Part shown: in pieces, positions 18,226-26,740 of the stretch
Position numbering within the stretch: the first letter of the stretch is position 1
Layout: every line of letters starts with the position of its first letter
Source: RUG13091 sp045113315
Lineage (GTDB): Bacteria > Bacillota_I > Bacilli_A > RFN20 > CAG-826
DNA length: 64,000 nt
Assembly: GCA_045113315.1 (NCBI GenBank)
Contig: JBGUIX010000014.1
Coordinates: 67,880-131,879, forward strand
Direction of reading: 5' to 3'
Made by a program: the position numbers and the translations under genes
Notes under the pieces: model-generated
The model's database searches: none
Seen by the model: only the letters and a program-made list of their open reading frames with translations
What the model was told of the DNA's origin: nothing

Positions 18226-18696
18226 AAAATAAAAATCCTTTTTAATTTAGTGCCTCAATTATAAGTAATCCACATACGAGATTAAAGAAAAAAATACAAA
18301 TTTTAAATTATCCACAATTTGAATAAAAAATTAAATATATTTAGGGGAGTTTTCCACACTTTCAACTTTTTAACAATGTGGAAAACTTTGTGGAGAGATT
18401 TTTCCACCCCAAAAATATAGTGCAAAACAAACATGTATACTATGGTTGGTAACCTAAAAATAACTTTGTTATTATTTAACATTATTTAGTTTTTTATCTT
18501 GTAGTATAAATTAGTGTGGAAAACTAAATTTTTGCATGTTTCAGATATGTATTTTTCTGTCTCATTTAAGATAGATATCCACATTAATTTTGGAAAACGT
18601 TCTCTTTTTTACTTATTTTTGGCAAATAATTACTTTGACATTTATAGATAAATGCCCATATAATTTTAGACGCTATGTTTAAGGAGGTACACTTAT
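18226..18696. other. Origin region between dnaA and rpmH (oriC with DnaA boxes)
   Basis: This 471-bp AT-rich gap holds at least six DnaA-box-like sequences: TTATCCACA (18308-18316), TTTTCCACA (18350-18358), its complement TGTGGAAAA (18377-18385 and 18515-18523), TTTTCCACC (18399-18407) and ATATCCACA (18575-18583). No gene is visible in it. Transcription and gene orientation diverge here, as expected at an origin. The rpmH promoter occupies its right end. Confidence 0.9.
18635..18664 (+). promoter_or_regulatory. Promoter of the rpmH operon
   Basis: A perfect -35 TTGACA (18635-18640) and perfect -10 TATAAT (18659-18664) are separated by 18 bases and lie 32 bases before the rpmH start, the strongest promoter I see in the window. 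Confidence 0.9.
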
Positions 18697-18831
18697 ATGA
18701 AACGTACATATCAACCAAGCAAAATTAAACACCAACGTAAAGCTGGCTTTAGAGCGAGAATGAAAAGCGATAAAGGCCGTAACGTTTTGGCGCGTAGAAG
18801 AGCTAAAGGTCGTAAACAACTCACTGCCTAA
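18697..18831 (+). CDS. rpmH: 50S ribosomal protein L34
   Basis: The 44-codon frame encodes the usual length of L34 and its very basic sequence, beginning M-K-R-T-Y-Q-P-S-K and continuing with H-Q-R-K-A-G-F-R-A-R-M and a G-R-N-V-L-A-R-R-R-A-K-G-R-K core. AAGGAGGT lies seven to ten bases upstream. It is first in the rpmH-rnpA-yidC-jag unit, 13 bases before rnpA. Confidence 0.99.
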   Translation: MKRTYQPSKIKHQRKAGFRARMKSDKGRNVLARRRAKGRKQLTA

Positions 18832-18844
18832 TTAGGATGAATTA

Positions 18845-19177
18845 ATGAAAGTCGTTAATAGAATTAAGAAAAATCAAGACTTTGCATTAACCATTAATAA
18901 AGGTCAGGCGTTTCGCTATCCAAGTTATTTAATTTATGTTAAGCAAAATGAATTAGGTTATACCCGTGTTGGTATATCCGCATCTAAGAAACTTGGAAAT
19001 GCGGTAACAAGAAATCGTGTCAAAAGACAAACTAGAGCGATTGTAGATAGTCTTATAGACTATAACAAATATGCTTTAGACATCGTCATCGTCTTAAAAC
19101 TTAAGTTTTTAGAAAAAGATTTTGATGATAATAAATCACAATTTTGTGATTTTGTGAAAACACAGGTAGGGTTATAA
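18845..19177 (+). CDS. rnpA: Ribonuclease P protein component
   Basis: The 110-residue basic protein is the cofactor of the RNase P ribozyme that matures tRNA 5' ends. The family's central signature is visible as R-V-G-I-S-A-S-K-K-L-G-N-A-V-T-R-N-R-V-K-R (about residues 41-61), preceded by the F-R-Y-P aromatic stretch. It follows rpmH and ends one base before yidC, an arrangement nearly universal in bacteria. The RNase P RNA itself is not in this window. Confidence 0.97.
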   Translation: MKVVNRIKKNQDFALTINKGQAFRYPSYLIYVKQNELGYTRVGISASKKLGNAVTRNRVKRQTRAIVDSLIDYNKYALDIVIVLKLKFLEKDFDDNKSQFCDFVKTQVGL

Positions 19178-19178
19178 A

Positions 19179-20702
19179 ATGAAAAAAGGTACAAAAATAG
19201 GATTAGGTTTGGCCTCACTCCTTTTAGGAGCGATGGTTTTAACTGGATGTACAAACTCTTTCTGTTCTTCCAAGGATAAAGCCCACATTCTTTACGCTAT
19301 CGATCATGGTGTGTGTGCTTACTATACCGAAGAAGGTGCCCAACAAGCCAAACAAGAAAACGATGTTGTTGGACAAGTTGAAGGCTTAAATAATGTTTGG
19401 TATGTGGCTAGATTTAGTAACTGTAAGTCACTACAAAGCTTATATACAAATGCGAAAGACAAACAAAATTTAAACGTTCCTTCTCTTAATTACTACATCG
19501 AATTAGATAATGTCGTTTTAAGACATGCTATCGCCGCGGAAAATTTAGATCCTTCCACGGTTACTGTTGAACAAATTATCGGAGATAATAAAGAAGATCG
19601 CGGTATTTTGATTAGACAAGGCTATTTAAAATATTACGGCACTAACGAAAAGGATAGTAAAAAACTTTGGGAAAACTGGGTTACTTATAGTAATGAAGCC
19701 AGAATGTCTGACAAACTCAGTGTGGATGAATGCCCCACTACAGACTTCAATAACTTCTATCAAACCCAGATGAAAAATTCGATTAATGGCGCTCGTTCAT
19801 GCTTAGCCACCAAAGGTGGATTCTATGGAAACTATGGTGAAGGAGTGGCAGCTGAAATCGAAGAGAAGAACTGGGGTTATGCCTGGGGTAAAGTTGGGTT
19901 CTTATCCGGATTATTGGTTTATCCAATCGGATGGTTAATCGATACATTTGCTGTCGGCTTTAACGGCGGCAAACAAATTGCACCTACTGGAAACGGTGTT
20001 CCACAATTACTGGCTATTTTATTTGTGACATTAATTGTGAGAGCTATAATGTTGCTTGCAACATTTAAACAAACAACCGCCTCTAGCAAGATGCAAGAAC
20101 TACAACCAGAAATTGCGAAGATACAGGCTAAATATCCAAACTCAAATTCTAATCAATACGAAAAACAACGTATGGCGCAAGAAACACAAGCGTTATACAA
20201 GAAACATAAGATTAATCCGTTCACATCTATACTTGTGATGATTGTACAGTTCCCTGTCTTCATCTGTGTATGGGGTGCTATGCAAGGAAGTGCGGTTTTA
20301 TCATCCGGCACATTCTTAGGATTAAACTTATCGCAATCCATTAGTAGTGTTATGACAAATTGGTCTAACTGGAAAAATCCAGCGTCAGGTGTTTGGACCG
20401 CTCTCGGACTATTCTTATTAATGTCCGCGGCTCAAACAGTAGCCATGTTATTACCACAATGGTTAGCTAAAGCTAAAAAGAAAAAAGTTGCGAAACTAGG
20501 ACGAAATCCAGCTCAAAAAGAAGCTGATAGCAGAACAAAATGGTTCACCTATATTATGTTAGCTGTCATTATCTTCATGGGATTCTCTTTAGTTTCTGCG
20601 TTAGGTGTTTATTGGTTCGTTGGTGCTTTGTTCTCCATCGGTCAAACACTTGTTACACACTTCATTATGAATCGCAAGAAGGGTGTCAAAAAATCTAAAT
20701 AA
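19179..20702 (+). CDS. yidC: Membrane protein insertase YidC/OxaA/SpoIIIJ, lipoprotein form with enlarged extracytoplasmic region
   Basis: YidC inserts proteins into the membrane alone or with SecYEG. The N-terminus is a lipoprotein signal with lipobox L-T-G-C (Cys24). The conserved insertase core begins near residue 240 and contains the groove arginine in L-I-V-R-A-I-M-L, the cytoplasmic hairpin (about 300-340) and further membrane segments, ending in a lysine-rich tail. Between Cys24 and the first core helix lie about 215 residues, where typical Firmicute YidC has only some 20-40, so the 507-residue total is far above the usual 250-290. The extra segment contains several cysteines and no motif I recognise. 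It starts one base after rnpA. Confidence 0.95.
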   Translation: MKKGTKIGLGLASLLLGAMVLTGCTNSFCSSKDKAHILYAIDHGVCAYYTEEGAQQAKQENDVVGQVEGLNNVWYVARFSNCKSLQSLYTNAKDKQNLNVPSLNYYIELDNVVLRHAIAAENLDPSTVTVEQIIGDNKEDRGILIRQGYLKYYGTNEKDSKKLWENWVTYSNEARMSDKLSVDECPTTDFNNFYQTQMKNSINGARSCLATKGGFYGNYGEGVAAEIEEKNWGYAWGKVGFLSGLLVYPIGWLIDTFAVGFNGGKQIAPTGNGVPQLLAILFVTLIVRAIMLLATFKQTTASSKMQELQPEIAKIQAKYPNSNSNQYEKQRMAQETQALYKKHKINPFTSILVMIVQFPVFICVWGAMQGSAVLSSGTFLGLNLSQSISSVMTNWSNWKNPASGVWTALGLFLLMSAAQTVAMLLPQWLAKAKKKKVAKLGRNPAQKEADSRTKWFTYIMLAVIIFMGFSLVSALGVYWFVGALFSIGQTLVTHFIMNRKKGVKKSK

Positions 20703-20712
20703 GGAGAAAAGT

Positions 20713-21312
20713 ATGAAGTCATATACTGGAAAAACAGTTGAAGAAGCTTTACAAGCCGCTAGCGAAGAAGCCGGTACTCCTGTTGAAGAATTAATTTATA
20801 TTGTCACAGATAAAACAAAAGGTATTTTCTCAAAGAAAGTCGTTGTCGAAGTCTATGATTTATCTGATGTAATCAGATTTGCGGAAGATTATCTTTTAAA
20901 TGTTGTTGATAACTTAGGTATTGAAAGTACAGTTAATACTAAATTAGATGACGATATTATCCGTATCACAATTGATTCCACACACAATCCAATTTTAATT
21001 GGTAAAAACGGAAAGACACTTCAAGCTTTAAATGAATTAACCAAATTAGCGGTTAGCAATCATTTCCATAAAAGATTTAGAGTTTTACTCGATGTAAATG
21101 GTTATAAAGACAACAAATATGATCGTTTAGAAAGAATTGCTCGTAAATTTGCTAAGGAAGTGCAAAGAAGTAAAACAACATATACATTTGATCCAATGCC
21201 TGCGGATGAAAGAAGAATCATTCATAATGCCTGTTCTGGTATGAAGAATATTCGCACCGAATCCACTGGTGACGGCACACATCGTCAAGTGCAAATCATT
21301 TATGTTGAATAA
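20713..21312 (+). CDS. jag: RNA-binding protein Jag (KhpB/EloR)
   Basis: The 199-residue protein has the three domains of Jag: an N-terminal Jag_N domain (about 1-50, G-K-T-V-E-E-A), a KH domain (about 60-135, with I-G-K-N-G-K-T-L-Q-A-L), and an R3H domain (about 140-199, with P-A-D-E-R-R-I-I-H). It binds RNA and in streptococci acts with KhpA in cell elongation control. I chose the ATG preceded by AAGGAG, ten codons after an upstream ATG lying inside yidC. A terminator follows four bases after the stop. Confidence 0.95.
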   Translation: MKSYTGKTVEEALQAASEEAGTPVEELIYIVTDKTKGIFSKKVVVEVYDLSDVIRFAEDYLLNVVDNLGIESTVNTKLDDDIIRITIDSTHNPILIGKNGKTLQALNELTKLAVSNHFHKRFRVLLDVNGYKDNKYDRLERIARKFAKEVQRSKTTYTFDPMPADERRIIHNACSGMKNIRTESTGDGTHRQVQIIYVE

Positions 21313-21315
21313 TTA

Positions 21316-21337
21316 GCACCCGCCTGGGTGCTTTTTT
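21316..21337 (+). terminator. Intrinsic terminator of the rpmH-jag operon
   Basis: GCACCC-GCCT-GGGTGC forms a six-pair tetraloop hairpin followed by TTTTTT, just after the jag stop. Confidence 0.95.
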
Positions 21338-21349
21338 GGAAAGGTATTT

Positions 21350-22684
21350 ATGTTTGAGACAATAGTAGCATTAGCAACTCCTCCAATGAAATCAGCTTTA
21401 GCCATCATTAGAGTATCTGGTGATGATTGTTTTGCTATTGTCAGTAAATGCTTTTCCAAAGACATTACAAATATTCAAGAAAGAACCCTCTTAGTGGGGT
21501 ATATAGAAAATAAAAAAACCAATCAAAAAATTGATGAAGTTGTTCTAGCGATTTATAAAGGTCCAAAAAGTTTTACGGGTGAAGATTTAGTGGAGATAAT
21601 TTGTCATGGAAGTTCACTAATTTCACAGCAAATTCTCGATATTTTGATCGAAAACGGGGCTAGAATGGCCACAAATGGAGAATATTCTTCTCGTGCTTTT
21701 ATCCATCAAAAAGTCGATCTTGTTCAAGCGGAAGCGATTAACGATATCATTAATGCTACCACTAAAGAAGCTAAAGATATTTCCATGTTTTCATTACAAG
21801 GAAAGACAAGCACTTTATTAAATCCTGTTAAAACCCGTTTAGCGGACATCATTTCACTTATTGAAGTAAATATCGATTATCCAGAATATGAAGATATCGA
21901 ACAAGCTAATAAACAACAGATTATTACCGTTTGTGATGAGATAAACCAAATGATTGAAAAGCTCATTGATGATGGTGAAAAAGCCAAAATTATCAAAGAT
22001 GGTTTAAAGGTCGCAATTGTTGGTAAACCAAATGTCGGAAAATCATCTCTACTAAATGCTTTAATGGGTGAAGAAAAAGCGATTGTTACTGATATTGCTG
22101 GAACTACTAGAGATATTGTTGAAGGTGATATCAATTTAAATGGAATCGTTTTGCATCTACTAGATACTGCAGGCATAAGAGAATCTAATGATGTAGTAGA
22201 AAACATCGGTGTAAATAAAGCTAAAGAAACACTAGAAAAAGCCGATCTTGTTTTAGTGGTTTTAGATGGGACTAATAGTCTTACTAAAGAAGACGAAGAA
22301 ATATTAAAAATGACCGAAAAACTCAATAGAATTATTATTTATAATAAAGCAGATAAAATTTCTTCTAAAAACAAAGATAATATTTATATTTCCGCGCTTA
22401 ACAAAGACATTAATCCATTAGTAAAAGAAATATATAAAAACATTGGATTAGAAGAACAAACATTTAAACAACCAGCTTTAGCTAACACTAGACAAATTGG
22501 TCTATTAAAACAAGCTAGAAGTTCTTTAAATAAAGCTAAAGAAGATGCTTTAAACGATTTACCGGTTGAACTACTATCAGTTAATTTAATGGATGCCTAT
22601 AACGCTATATTAGATATTTTAGGAGAAAGAAACAAAGCAGATTTAAGCAAAGAAATCTTCTCTCGTTTCTGCGTTGGTAAATAA
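21350..22684 (+). CDS. mnmE: tRNA modification GTPase MnmE
   Basis: MnmE, with MnmG, makes the cmnm5 modification of U34 in tRNAs. The 444-residue protein has the N-terminal formyl-THF-binding domain (about 1-115), a helical domain split around a G domain with G-K-P-N-V-G-K-S-S (about residues 225-233), D-T-A-G and N-K-A-D, and the C-terminal catalytic C-V-G-K end. GGAAAGG precedes the ATG. It begins the mnmE-tatD-rnmV-ksgA gene string, where each gene overlaps or almost touches the next. Confidence 0.98.
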   Translation: MFETIVALATPPMKSALAIIRVSGDDCFAIVSKCFSKDITNIQERTLLVGYIENKKTNQKIDEVVLAIYKGPKSFTGEDLVEIICHGSSLISQQILDILIENGARMATNGEYSSRAFIHQKVDLVQAEAINDIINATTKEAKDISMFSLQGKTSTLLNPVKTRLADIISLIEVNIDYPEYEDIEQANKQQIITVCDEINQMIEKLIDDGEKAKIIKDGLKVAIVGKPNVGKSSLLNALMGEEKAIVTDIAGTTRDIVEGDINLNGIVLHLLDTAGIRESNDVVENIGVNKAKETLEKADLVLVVLDGTNSLTKEDEEILKMTEKLNRIIIYNKADKISSKNKDNIYISALNKDINPLVKEIYKNIGLEEQTFKQPALANTRQIGLLKQARSSLNKAKEDALNDLPVELLSVNLMDAYNAILDILGERNKADLSKEIFSRFCVGK

Positions 22685-23451
22685 TGATATTTGATACGCA
22701 CTGTCATTTAAATTCCCCTGAACTCTATTCAAGAATAGATGAAGTTTTAGAATCCGCTAAAAAAGTGGGTGTAGATAAATATTTAGTGATCGGTTGGGAT
22801 AAAGAAAGTTCTTTATTGGCCGTTGAACTCGCTCATAAATATAAAGAGATATATGCTGCTATAGGTTTTCATCCCACTGACATCGATGGAGTAAACGAAG
22901 AAGATTTTAAGGAAGTTATGTCTCATGTTAACGATCCTAAAGTTGTGGCAATTGGTGAAATTGGTTTAGATTACCATTGGGTTAAAGATCCAGCACAAAG
23001 AGAAAAACAAAAAGAATGGTTTATTAAGCAAATTAAGTTTGCTAATGAACACCAAAAACCAATCTCAATACATAACAGAGAAGCCTTTGAAGATTGTTTA
23101 AAAATATTAAAAGAAAACCGCCCATTATATAGTGGCGTTATGCATTGTTATTCAGGAAGTGTAGAACTTTTAAAGGATGTTTTAGATTTAGGATTATATA
23201 TCGGCCTAGATGGACCATTAACCTTCACTAATGCTAAAACACCAAAAGAGGTTTGTGAGAAAGTACCATTAGATAGATTGCTTGTAGAAACTGATTCCCC
23301 ATACCTATCACCACACCCATTAAGGGGTACAGTTAACGAACCAAAGAACATTGCTCTAGTAATTGATGAAATAACAAGACTTAAAGGCATTTCTAAGAAG
23401 CATATATTAGAAGTTTTATATGATAATTCATGTAAATTGTTTCACGTGTAA
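22684..23451 (+). CDS. tatD: TatD-family metal-dependent hydrolase (DNase)
   Basis: The 255-residue TIM-barrel hydrolase has the family's H-x-H metal ligands at the start (D-T-H-C-H), the E in G-E-I-G-L-D-Y, H-N-R near residue 130, H-C-Y-S-G and the final D in V-E-T-D-S-P-Y-L-S-P. It is a YabD-type member, thought to act as a 3'-5' exonuclease or a D-tyrosyl/RNA quality enzyme depending on the study. The ATG overlaps the mnmE stop (TAATG). Context beside rnmV and ksgA is the usual Firmicute order. Confidence 0.93.
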   Translation: MIFDTHCHLNSPELYSRIDEVLESAKKVGVDKYLVIGWDKESSLLAVELAHKYKEIYAAIGFHPTDIDGVNEEDFKEVMSHVNDPKVVAIGEIGLDYHWVKDPAQREKQKEWFIKQIKFANEHQKPISIHNREAFEDCLKILKENRPLYSGVMHCYSGSVELLKDVLDLGLYIGLDGPLTFTNAKTPKEVCEKVPLDRLLVETDSPYLSPHPLRGTVNEPKNIALVIDEITRLKGISKKHILEVLYDNSCKLFHV

Positions 23452-23454
23452 ATT

Positions 23455-23988
23455 ATGAAATTATTTTTTGATGGGATTATAGTTGTTGAGGGCAAAAATG
23501 ACGCTTCATATTTAAGCAGTTTTGTCGATACAGTTTTTGTCATTACTAACGGATATGAAATCCCTCAAAAAGAAATAGACTTTTTAAATAATTCCGTTAA
23601 GCACAACAAACAAATTATGGTGTTAACAGATTCTGATGAAGCCGGTTTCCTCATTAGAGAAAAGTTAAACAAATTAGTTCCTGAATCCACTAATAAATTT
23701 GTCGACTTGTCTCTTTGTAATAAAAAAGATAAACACGGTGTTGCTGAGTGTGAAAAGAATGAATTATTGAGGGTTTTGAGTAGCTTTTGCGAGGAAAAAC
23801 CATTTAATAAGGGAAATTTGTCACTTAACGATTTAGAAGATCTACATATCAAAAAAGAAGAAAGAGAATATGTTTGTAGTAAGCTTTCTTTAGGTATCTG
23901 TAATTCTAAAACATTTCTTAAAAGATTGAATTTTTTAGGAATCAGTAAAGATGTATTGAAAGGGGCAATAAATAGTTATGGAAATTAA
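23455..23988 (+). CDS. rnmV: Ribonuclease M5
   Basis: The 177-residue protein is a TOPRIM-domain nuclease that matures 5S rRNA. The TOPRIM motifs are visible: V-V-E-G-K-N-D near residue 10 and L-T-D-S-D-E-A-G near residue 57. It lies between tatD and ksgA as in B. subtilis, and its 3' end overlaps the ksgA start by 11 bases. Confidence 0.94.
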   Translation: MKLFFDGIIVVEGKNDASYLSSFVDTVFVITNGYEIPQKEIDFLNNSVKHNKQIMVLTDSDEAGFLIREKLNKLVPESTNKFVDLSLCNKKDKHGVAECEKNELLRVLSSFCEEKPFNKGNLSLNDLEDLHIKKEEREYVCSKLSLGICNSKTFLKRLNFLGISKDVLKGAINSYGN

Positions 23989-24787
23989 TCGTAGTAACGT
24001 AATGGAAATAATTGATAAATCTGGGCTTAAGCCAGACAAAGATTATGGCCAAAATTATTTATTGGAACCAGATATATGTAAACGCATTGTTGAATTCTTA
24101 AATATTGAAGAAAAAGACAATGTTTTAGAGATTGGGCCGGGTATTGGATCGCTCACTCATTTCTTATCTACTTATAAAAGCGATATTACACTCGTAGATA
24201 TCGACGAAAGAATGATTAATTTTTTAAAAATCTTATATAAAGAACCAAACATTAAGCTTGTTTTAAGTGACATTCGTAAACACGATGTATCAAATTATAC
24301 AAAAATCATTGGAAATCTACCCTACAACATTACTACTGAAACAGTGGAATATTTAATAATGAACGCGAAGAGATGCAAAGTCATGGTTTTGATGTGCCAA
24401 GCAGAAGCTTTTCCCAGATTTAACGATGTTTCTGGTAAAGATTATGGGCCACTATCTGTGTTAATTCATCTATTAGGGAAATCAAAAAAACAATTTAATG
24501 TAAAACCAGGTAGTTTCTATCCGGCACCGAAATGCGCCTCCACTGTTTTCACTATCGAAAAAGATGATAATGCTAATTATGAAGATTGCTTAAATGTTTA
24601 TAAACTTGCCAAAAAACTATTTTTAAATAGAAGAAAAACAATCTATAACAATTTATCTAGTTATCTTAATGATAAAGAAAAGGCTTTAAGTGTTTTAGAG
24701 GCGGTTAAAATAGCTCCAAATAGAAGACCCGAAGAGATATCGCCTATAGAGTTTTATCAATTGCATAATGCTTTAAAAAGCAACTAA
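23978..24787 (+). CDS. ksgA: 16S rRNA dimethyladenosine transferase
   Basis: KsgA (269 residues) dimethylates two adjacent adenosines in helix 45 of 16S rRNA. The S-adenosylmethionine site shows G-Q-N-Y-L-L, then L-E-I-G-P-G-I-G-S-L-T, V-D-I-D-E-R, and the catalytic N-L-P-Y-N (about residues 112-116). The C-terminal domain includes the F-x-P-A-P-K-x-x-S-x-V loop and N-R-R-K-T. It ends the mnmE unit; no clear terminator follows before the ispE promoter. Confidence 0.97.
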   Translation: MEINRSNVMEIIDKSGLKPDKDYGQNYLLEPDICKRIVEFLNIEEKDNVLEIGPGIGSLTHFLSTYKSDITLVDIDERMINFLKILYKEPNIKLVLSDIRKHDVSNYTKIIGNLPYNITTETVEYLIMNAKRCKVMVLMCQAEAFPRFNDVSGKDYGPLSVLIHLLGKSKKQFNVKPGSFYPAPKCASTVFTIEKDDNANYEDCLNVYKLAKKLFLNRRKTIYNNLSSYLNDKEKALSVLEAVKIAPNRRPEEISPIEFYQLHNALKSN

Positions 24788-24823
24788 CGAATTGTTTTAT
24801 ATCTAAACTAATATAAAATTAAA

Positions 24824-24851
24824 TTGACCAAAGTAAATTAATTTGTAAAAT
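24824..24851 (+). promoter_or_regulatory. Promoter of ispE, close to the start codon
   Basis: -35 TTGACC (24824-24829) and -10 TAAAAT (24846-24851) are spaced by 16 bases. The -10 ends nine bases before the ispE ATG at 24861, and no Shine-Dalgarno sequence is visible, so the transcript would have almost no leader. Confidence 0.65.
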
Positions 24852-24860
24852 TAGAAGTCT

Positions 24861-25715
24861 ATGAAAAGTTTATTATTAAAAAGCTGGGCAAAAATTAACA
24901 TCTGCCTAAATGTCGTTAACAAAAGACCTGATGGATATCATGAACTTGATATGATCATCCTTCCTTTAAAACTACACGATTCCATTTTGTTCTCTGAATT
25001 AAAGAACGCTACTGATCACTTTGTAACCATTGATGATTTTTCTCTTGGTCTTCTTAAATATAATATTGCTACTGCAGCAATCGAGAAGATGCAGAAGAAA
25101 TATAAATTTAAAAATAAATTTAGAATCACCATTCATAAAGTTATTCCAATGCAATCTGGATTAGGTGGAGGTTCCTCGAATGCTGCGACTGTTATTAACG
25201 GAGTTAATTCTTATCTTAAATTAAATCTTCCTTATGAAGAGTTAGTGGCTATTTCCACTGGTTTAGGTGCGGATATTCCATTCTTTATCACTAGTAAACC
25301 TGCTAGATGTAGAGGTATTGGTGAAAAAATTGATTTCGTTAATGTGAAAAATGATTATTACTGTTTAATTGTCAAACCAGAACAAGGTTGCTCCACTCAA
25401 GGTGTCTATGAAGTGTCTGATAAGATGGATTTAAAGACTGGAGATGTGGAATTAGTTAAAAAGGCCTTAGAAGAAGGTGACGATGATTTATTAGCGGCTT
25501 CTATTTTTAACGCTTTAGAAGAACCTGCAATATCATTAGTTCCAGAGATTTTAGTTATTAAAGAGAAATTAAAAGCGCTTGGTTTAAAAATTGTACAAAT
25601 GACAGGATCAGGATCCTCTGTTTTTGCCTTAAGTACAGATAAAAAATTAATCAAAAACGCCGCAAAAGCGTTAGAAAATCAATATTTAGTCGAAGTTACT
25701 AAAGTTTTGAAATAG
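24861..25715 (+). CDS. ispE: 4-(cytidine 5'-diphospho)-2-C-methyl-D-erythritol kinase
   Basis: IspE is the GHMP kinase of the MEP isoprenoid pathway. The 284-residue protein begins with the family's S-W-A-K-I-N-I-C-L-N and R-P-D-G-Y-H-E-L, has the ATP loop P-M-Q-S-G-L-G-G-G-S-S-N-A-A (about residues 95-108), G-A-D-I-P-F-F near 140 and M-T-G-S-G-S-S-V-F near 255. It implies that this organism makes isoprenoids by the MEP route. It is followed after nine bases by the GlmU-like gene, which has GGAGAAAA upstream. Confidence 0.96.
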   Translation: MKSLLLKSWAKINICLNVVNKRPDGYHELDMIILPLKLHDSILFSELKNATDHFVTIDDFSLGLLKYNIATAAIEKMQKKYKFKNKFRITIHKVIPMQSGLGGGSSNAATVINGVNSYLKLNLPYEELVAISTGLGADIPFFITSKPARCRGIGEKIDFVNVKNDYYCLIVKPEQGCSTQGVYEVSDKMDLKTGDVELVKKALEEGDDDLLAASIFNALEEPAISLVPEILVIKEKLKALGLKIVQMTGSGSSVFALSTDKKLIKNAAKALENQYLVEVTKVLK

Positions 25716-25724
25716 GAGAAAAGC

Positions 25725-26738
25725 ATGAATAGAAACGCCATTATTTTAGCAGCAGGCAAAGGAACAAGAATGCAATCTTTAGATCCTAATACCTGTAAAG
25801 TTGCTTATCCAATTTTAGGCAAACCAATTATTAGATACGTTTTAGAAGCTTTAAAGCCACTCAATTTTAATATGATGGCTGTTATCGTCGGATTTGGTGG
25901 AGAAACCACAAAAGAATTAGTTGGTAATGATGCTGAAATTGTTTGGCAAAAAGAGATTTTAGGAACTGGACACGCTGTTAGACAGTGTGAAGATTTATTT
26001 AAAGATCTCGATGGTGAAACATTAATAATTTATGGTGACACACCACTTATCTCTACTGAAACCATTGGTCAAATTTTCCATATCCACGAAAAAGAGCATA
26101 ACGCCTTAACAGTGGTCTCTTGTGTCTTACCAGACGCTAAGGGTTATGGCCGTTTAATTAGAGAAGAAAAGAGCAATCGTTTATTAGCAATTAGAGAAGA
26201 GAGCGATTGTGATGAATATGAACTCGATGTTACAGAAGCTAACACCGGTATCTGTATTATTAACAACAAAATCTTATTTAAATATTTACCAAAATTAACA
26301 AACAACAATAAACGTCAATTGTTCTATTTATCTCAACTCGTTGAGATATTTAACGAAGAAGGCTTAACTGTTGGCTCTTATGTTGTTGAAGATATGGTAG
26401 AAGTATTTGGTATTAACGACCGCATCCAATTATCTTATGCTGCGAAAGTTATGAGAAAGAAAATCAATCATAAATTAATGCTTGAAGGTGTCTCTATGGA
26501 AGACCCAGACACCACCTATATTTCTCCTGATGTTAAGATTGGTAAAGATACACTCATTTTCCCTAACACAACGATCTTAGGTAAATGTGAACTAGGCGAA
26601 TCAAATGTTATTGGTCCTAATGTTGTTTTAGAAGATGTCGTTATGGGAAATAACAATCGTGTTTATTGTTCCAATGTTGTTGGCAAAGTTATTGGTAACA
26701 ACGAACACATTGGCCCTTATCAATATTTGAAGAAATAA
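25725..26738 (+). CDS. glmU: GlmU-like UDP-N-acetylglucosamine pyrophosphorylase with a truncated left-handed helix domain
   Basis: The N-terminal nucleotidyltransferase domain (about 1-230) is well conserved: I-L-A-A-G-K-G-T-R-M, G-T-G-H-A-V, Y-G-D-T-P-L and the G-Y-G-R-L-I loop, as in uridylyltransferase GlmU. After the linker the helix of hexapeptide repeats runs only from about residue 265 to 337, ending at I-G-N-N-E-H-I-G-P-Y. Full GlmU is about 450-460 residues with an acetyltransferase active site in the missing part. No frameshift or disrupted remnant follows; the next gene starts two bases after the stop. It probably makes UDP-GlcNAc from GlcNAc-1-P only, or uses another sugar phosphate. 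Confidence 0.8.
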   Translation: MNRNAIILAAGKGTRMQSLDPNTCKVAYPILGKPIIRYVLEALKPLNFNMMAVIVGFGGETTKELVGNDAEIVWQKEILGTGHAVRQCEDLFKDLDGETLIIYGDTPLISTETIGQIFHIHEKEHNALTVVSCVLPDAKGYGRLIREEKSNRLLAIREESDCDEYELDVTEANTGICIINNKILFKYLPKLTNNNKRQLFYLSQLVEIFNEEGLTVGSYVVEDMVEVFGINDRIQLSYAAKVMRKKINHKLMLEGVSMEDPDTTYISPDVKIGKDTLIFPNTTILGKCELGESNVIGPNVVLEDVVMGNNNRVYCSNVVGKVIGNNEHIGPYQYLKK

Positions 26739-26740
26739 GT

